From positions 1 to 8,494 of the forward strand of contig JAFAKI010000031.1 in NCBI GenBank assembly GCA_019235595.1: a DNA stretch of 8,494 bases, read 5' to 3'. The translations under genes were made by a program, and so were the position numbers. How positions within the stretch are numbered: position 1 is the stretch's first letter; every line of letters begins with the position of its first letter. This document shows, piece after piece, positions 6,884 through 8,494 of the stretch. The notes under the pieces were generated by a model. It saw only the letters and a program-made list of their open reading frames with translations, had not been told where the DNA came from and searched no databases. The stretch comes from Mucilaginibacter sp. GTDB lineage: Bacteria; Bacteroidota; Bacteroidia; Sphingobacteriales; Sphingobacteriaceae.

Positions 6884-7906
6884 TCAGGCAAATTCTATCA
6901 TTGCTTTTATAACACCATTTGCGGGATTTAACCAGCCCTCAAATTCATCTTTCACCTGGTCAAAATCAACGCGGTGAGTGATGTACGTAGTTGGATCGAC
7001 TAATTTTTTCCTCATCGAAGAAATCACGTGTTCAAAGTCTTGTCTTGTCGCATTCCGGCTGCTCATCAGCGTTGCTTCTCTTTTATGAAACTCAGGATGG
7101 CTGAAACAAATGTCTCCCTTTTGGAGCCCGATCAATACATATCTTGCTCCATGAGACATATATTGGAATGCATTGTTGATTGCTTTTAAGTTTCCCGTTG
7201 CATCAATTACAACTGTTGGCATATCGCCGTTGGTGATTGATTTCAGTTGCTCCATAACATCAGCGTCCATTGCATTAATAGTGTACTCTACTTTCAATTT
7301 TTCTTTGCAAAATTTTAAACGGTCATTGTTAACGTCGAGGGCTATCACTTTTCCTCCGGCAATCCGGGCAAACTCCATTGTCCCCAATCCGATAGGCCCC
7401 GCTCCAATTACTAAAACAAATTCATCTCTGGATATTTCGGCTCTTCTTACCCCATGCGCGCCAATAGCTAAAGGTTCAATCAATGCTAATGCATCAAAAC
7501 TCAATCCTTCACCATGAACTAAAGAATAGGAGGGAACAGAAAGGTATTCAACCATACCCCCATCCTGATGCACACCACATACTTTTATCTTTTCGCAGGC
7601 ATTTTGTTTTCCATTACGACAAGCAACGCACCTGCCACAATAGAAATATGGAATGAATGTAACAGGCTCCCCAACTTCAAAGCCCGACGCATTGTCAACA
7701 GCAATTAATTCGCCCGAAAGCTCATGACCTAAAATGCGTGGGTATTCAAAATAGGGTTGTGTCCCTTCAAAGGCGTGCAAATCAGTGCCGCAGACTCCGA
7801 TTCGTTTAATTTTGATGATCGCTTGCCCCGGTTGCAATTGAGCCTGTTCTTTTACACTATATTCAAACTCGCCGGGTCTTGTGCACACTAAAGTCCTCAT
7901 TTTCAT
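6884..7906 (-). CDS. Zinc-dependent medium-chain sugar dehydrogenase, probably NAD-linked
   Basis: The protein (340 residues) is a medium-chain dehydrogenase/reductase of the sorbitol/threonine/L-galactonate dehydrogenase type. The GroES-like part carries catalytic zinc ligands Cys39 (GVCGTD), His61-Glu62 (GHE) and Glu144 (LIEPLAIGAH), and a structural zinc site Cys90, Cys93, Cys96 and Cys104 with the usual spacing. The Rossmann part has GAGPIG (168-173) and Asp191 at the end of the second strand, which favours NAD over NADP. Both zinc sites are intact and the length is normal. ATG 7906 is used, though a second in-frame ATG follows two codons later and either could be the start. It lies 8 bases after the aldo/keto reductase and 29 before the mutarotase. 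Within a fucose operon it could oxidise L-fuconate, 2-keto-3-deoxy-L-fuconate or a similar acid, but the known deoxy-fuconate dehydrogenases are usually short-chain enzymes, so its substrate is open. Confidence 0.87.
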   Translation of the reverse strand: MKMRTLVCTRPGEFEYSVKEQAQLQPGQAIIKIKRIGVCGTDLHAFEGTQPYFEYPRILGHELSGELIAVDNASGFEVGEPVTFIPYFYCGRCVACRNGKQNACEKIKVCGVHQDGGMVEYLSVPSYSLVHGEGLSFDALALIEPLAIGAHGVRRAEISRDEFVLVIGAGPIGLGTMEFARIAGGKVIALDVNNDRLKFCKEKLKVEYTINAMDADVMEQLKSITNGDMPTVVIDATGNLKAINNAFQYMSHGARYVLIGLQKGDICFSHPEFHKREATLMSSRNATRQDFEHVISSMRKKLVDPTTYITHRVDFDQVKDEFEGWLNPANGVIKAMIEFA

Positions 7907-7914
7907 TCTATAAT

Positions 7915-8494
7915 TTAAGCTGTAGTTGTTTGCTGAAGGTAAGATGCAAAATTCAATTCAATCAAATCGTTGATTTTCAATTCTTGCCAAAATTCCAATG
8001 GAATATTTGTATTAACCATGCGGAGATTGGATTGTACCCGGGCTGAATTTGTTGTGTTTAAGGCTATGCTTTTGACACCCGGAACATTTAATGAAAATTG
8101 GACACAGGCATCTGAAGGCATGACATTGAACTTATTGCATTTTTCAAAAAAATGGTCTCTCCATTGGTACAAGGCATCATTTTGTGAAGTGCCCTTTTCA
8201 ATCAGCTTGTAGTCGAAGTAATTACTGCCAACAAGAAAACCGGAATGAAAAACTGCGGAATTAATCACATACACACCATTGGCCTCCATTTCTGTAATAA
8301 AATCCAGTAGTTCTTTTGGATGACTTTTAATAGTCATGCTATTGCCGATCATGATCCAATCCAATTGCACGTCTTTAGCAATCCTCCTGATTATTTTCCA
8401 GTCTTTGGCACCGACACCAATAAATTGTACTTCCCTGCGTCCCTTTAAATTGTGCAAAGCATCATATGCTTCAAGAACGTCGTTGTACAGTTTC
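7915..8494 (-). CDS. Aldo/keto reductase, L-fucose/D-threo-aldose 1-dehydrogenase type (5' end outside window)
   Basis: The C-terminal 192 residues are visible; the frame is open to the right edge (first complete codon at 8493-8491, then LYNDVLEAYDALHNL), so the TTG at 8457 is an internal codon and not a start. Family features are VQFIGVG, DWIMIGNSMTI, the VINSAVFHSGFLVGS strand and loop, and the cofactor end segment from DACVQFSLNVPGV to the ARVQSNLRMV helix, followed by IPLEFWQELK. These match the subgroup that oxidises L-fucose, D-arabinose or pyridoxal at C1 rather than the reductive members. The catalytic Asp-Tyr-Lys-His tetrad belongs to the missing half, so activity cannot be judged. 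It is probably cytoplasmic. As the visible first gene of the - strand unit with a fucosidase and a mutarotase, it would oxidise L-fucose to L-fucono-lactone. Substrate is inferred from family and context. Confidence 0.85.
   Translation of the reverse strand, partial: KLYNDVLEAYDALHNLKGRREVQFIGVGAKDWKIIRRIAKDVQLDWIMIGNSMTIKSHPKELLDFITEMEANGVYVINSAVFHSGFLVGSNYFDYKLIEKGTSQNDALYQWRDHFFEKCNKFNVMPSDACVQFSLNVPGVKSIALNTTNSARVQSNLRMVNTNIPLEFWQELKINDLIELNFASYLQQTTTA

Noticed and set aside
7173..7517. 114-codon open frame on the + strand inside the zinc dehydrogenase
   Set aside because: It is opposite the Rossmann domain of an intact gene and has a low-complexity serine/isoleucine-rich composition typical of a shadow frame.

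Overview
The window looks like a piece of a Bacteroidota genome, most likely from the Sphingobacteriales or Chitinophagales side of the phylum (Mucilaginibacter- or Pedobacter-like). This rests on gene content (a secreted glycosidase and esterase cluster next to a sugar-catabolic operon), starts without a clear Shine-Dalgarno sequence, A-rich leaders, and moderate base composition. The assignment is inference; no rRNA or other taxonomic marker is present.

The left half (1-4647) is read on the + strand. It holds the 3' part of an exported GH42-type beta-galactosidase whose start lies outside the window, then an exported alpha/beta-hydrolase esterase of the acetyl-xylan-esterase-like type, then a type-B carboxylesterase broken by a single-base frameshift near 4166. 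Both esterases keep signal peptides. The broken carboxylesterase is followed by about 115 bases that read as the C-terminal tail of an otherwise missing protein, and then by a strong hairpin at 4789-4817 that probably ends transcription from both sides.

The right half (4843-8494) is read on the - strand as a tight four-gene unit. In order of transcription these are an aldo/keto reductase of the L-fucose/D-threo-aldose 1-dehydrogenase type (start outside the window), a zinc-dependent medium-chain sugar-alcohol dehydrogenase, a RhaM-type (DUF718) sugar mutarotase, and a GH29 alpha-L-fucosidase with a twin-arginine signal peptide. Gaps are 8, 29 and 41 bases, so they are probably one operon. The upstream promoter, and any lactonase, dehydratase, aldolase or transporter, lie beyond the right edge.

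Taken together, the fucosidase would release L-fucose in the periplasm. After uptake, the mutarotase would supply the right anomer, the aldo/keto reductase would oxidise it to the lactone, and the zinc dehydrogenase would act on a later intermediate of the non-phosphorylated fucose route. The facing GH42 and esterases would fit removal of galactose and acetyl groups from the same kind of glycan, for example an acetylated, fucosylated, galactose-bearing plant polysaccharide. That substrate is a guess from context. No CRISPR array, RNA gene, insertion sequence or phage gene was seen, and no stretch longer than 195 bases lacks a gene. Nothing here is a clearly new system; the points most worth checking are the broken esterase with its altered nucleophile elbow, the orphan coding tail after it, the divergent GH29 motifs, and the unassigned role of the zinc dehydrogenase.
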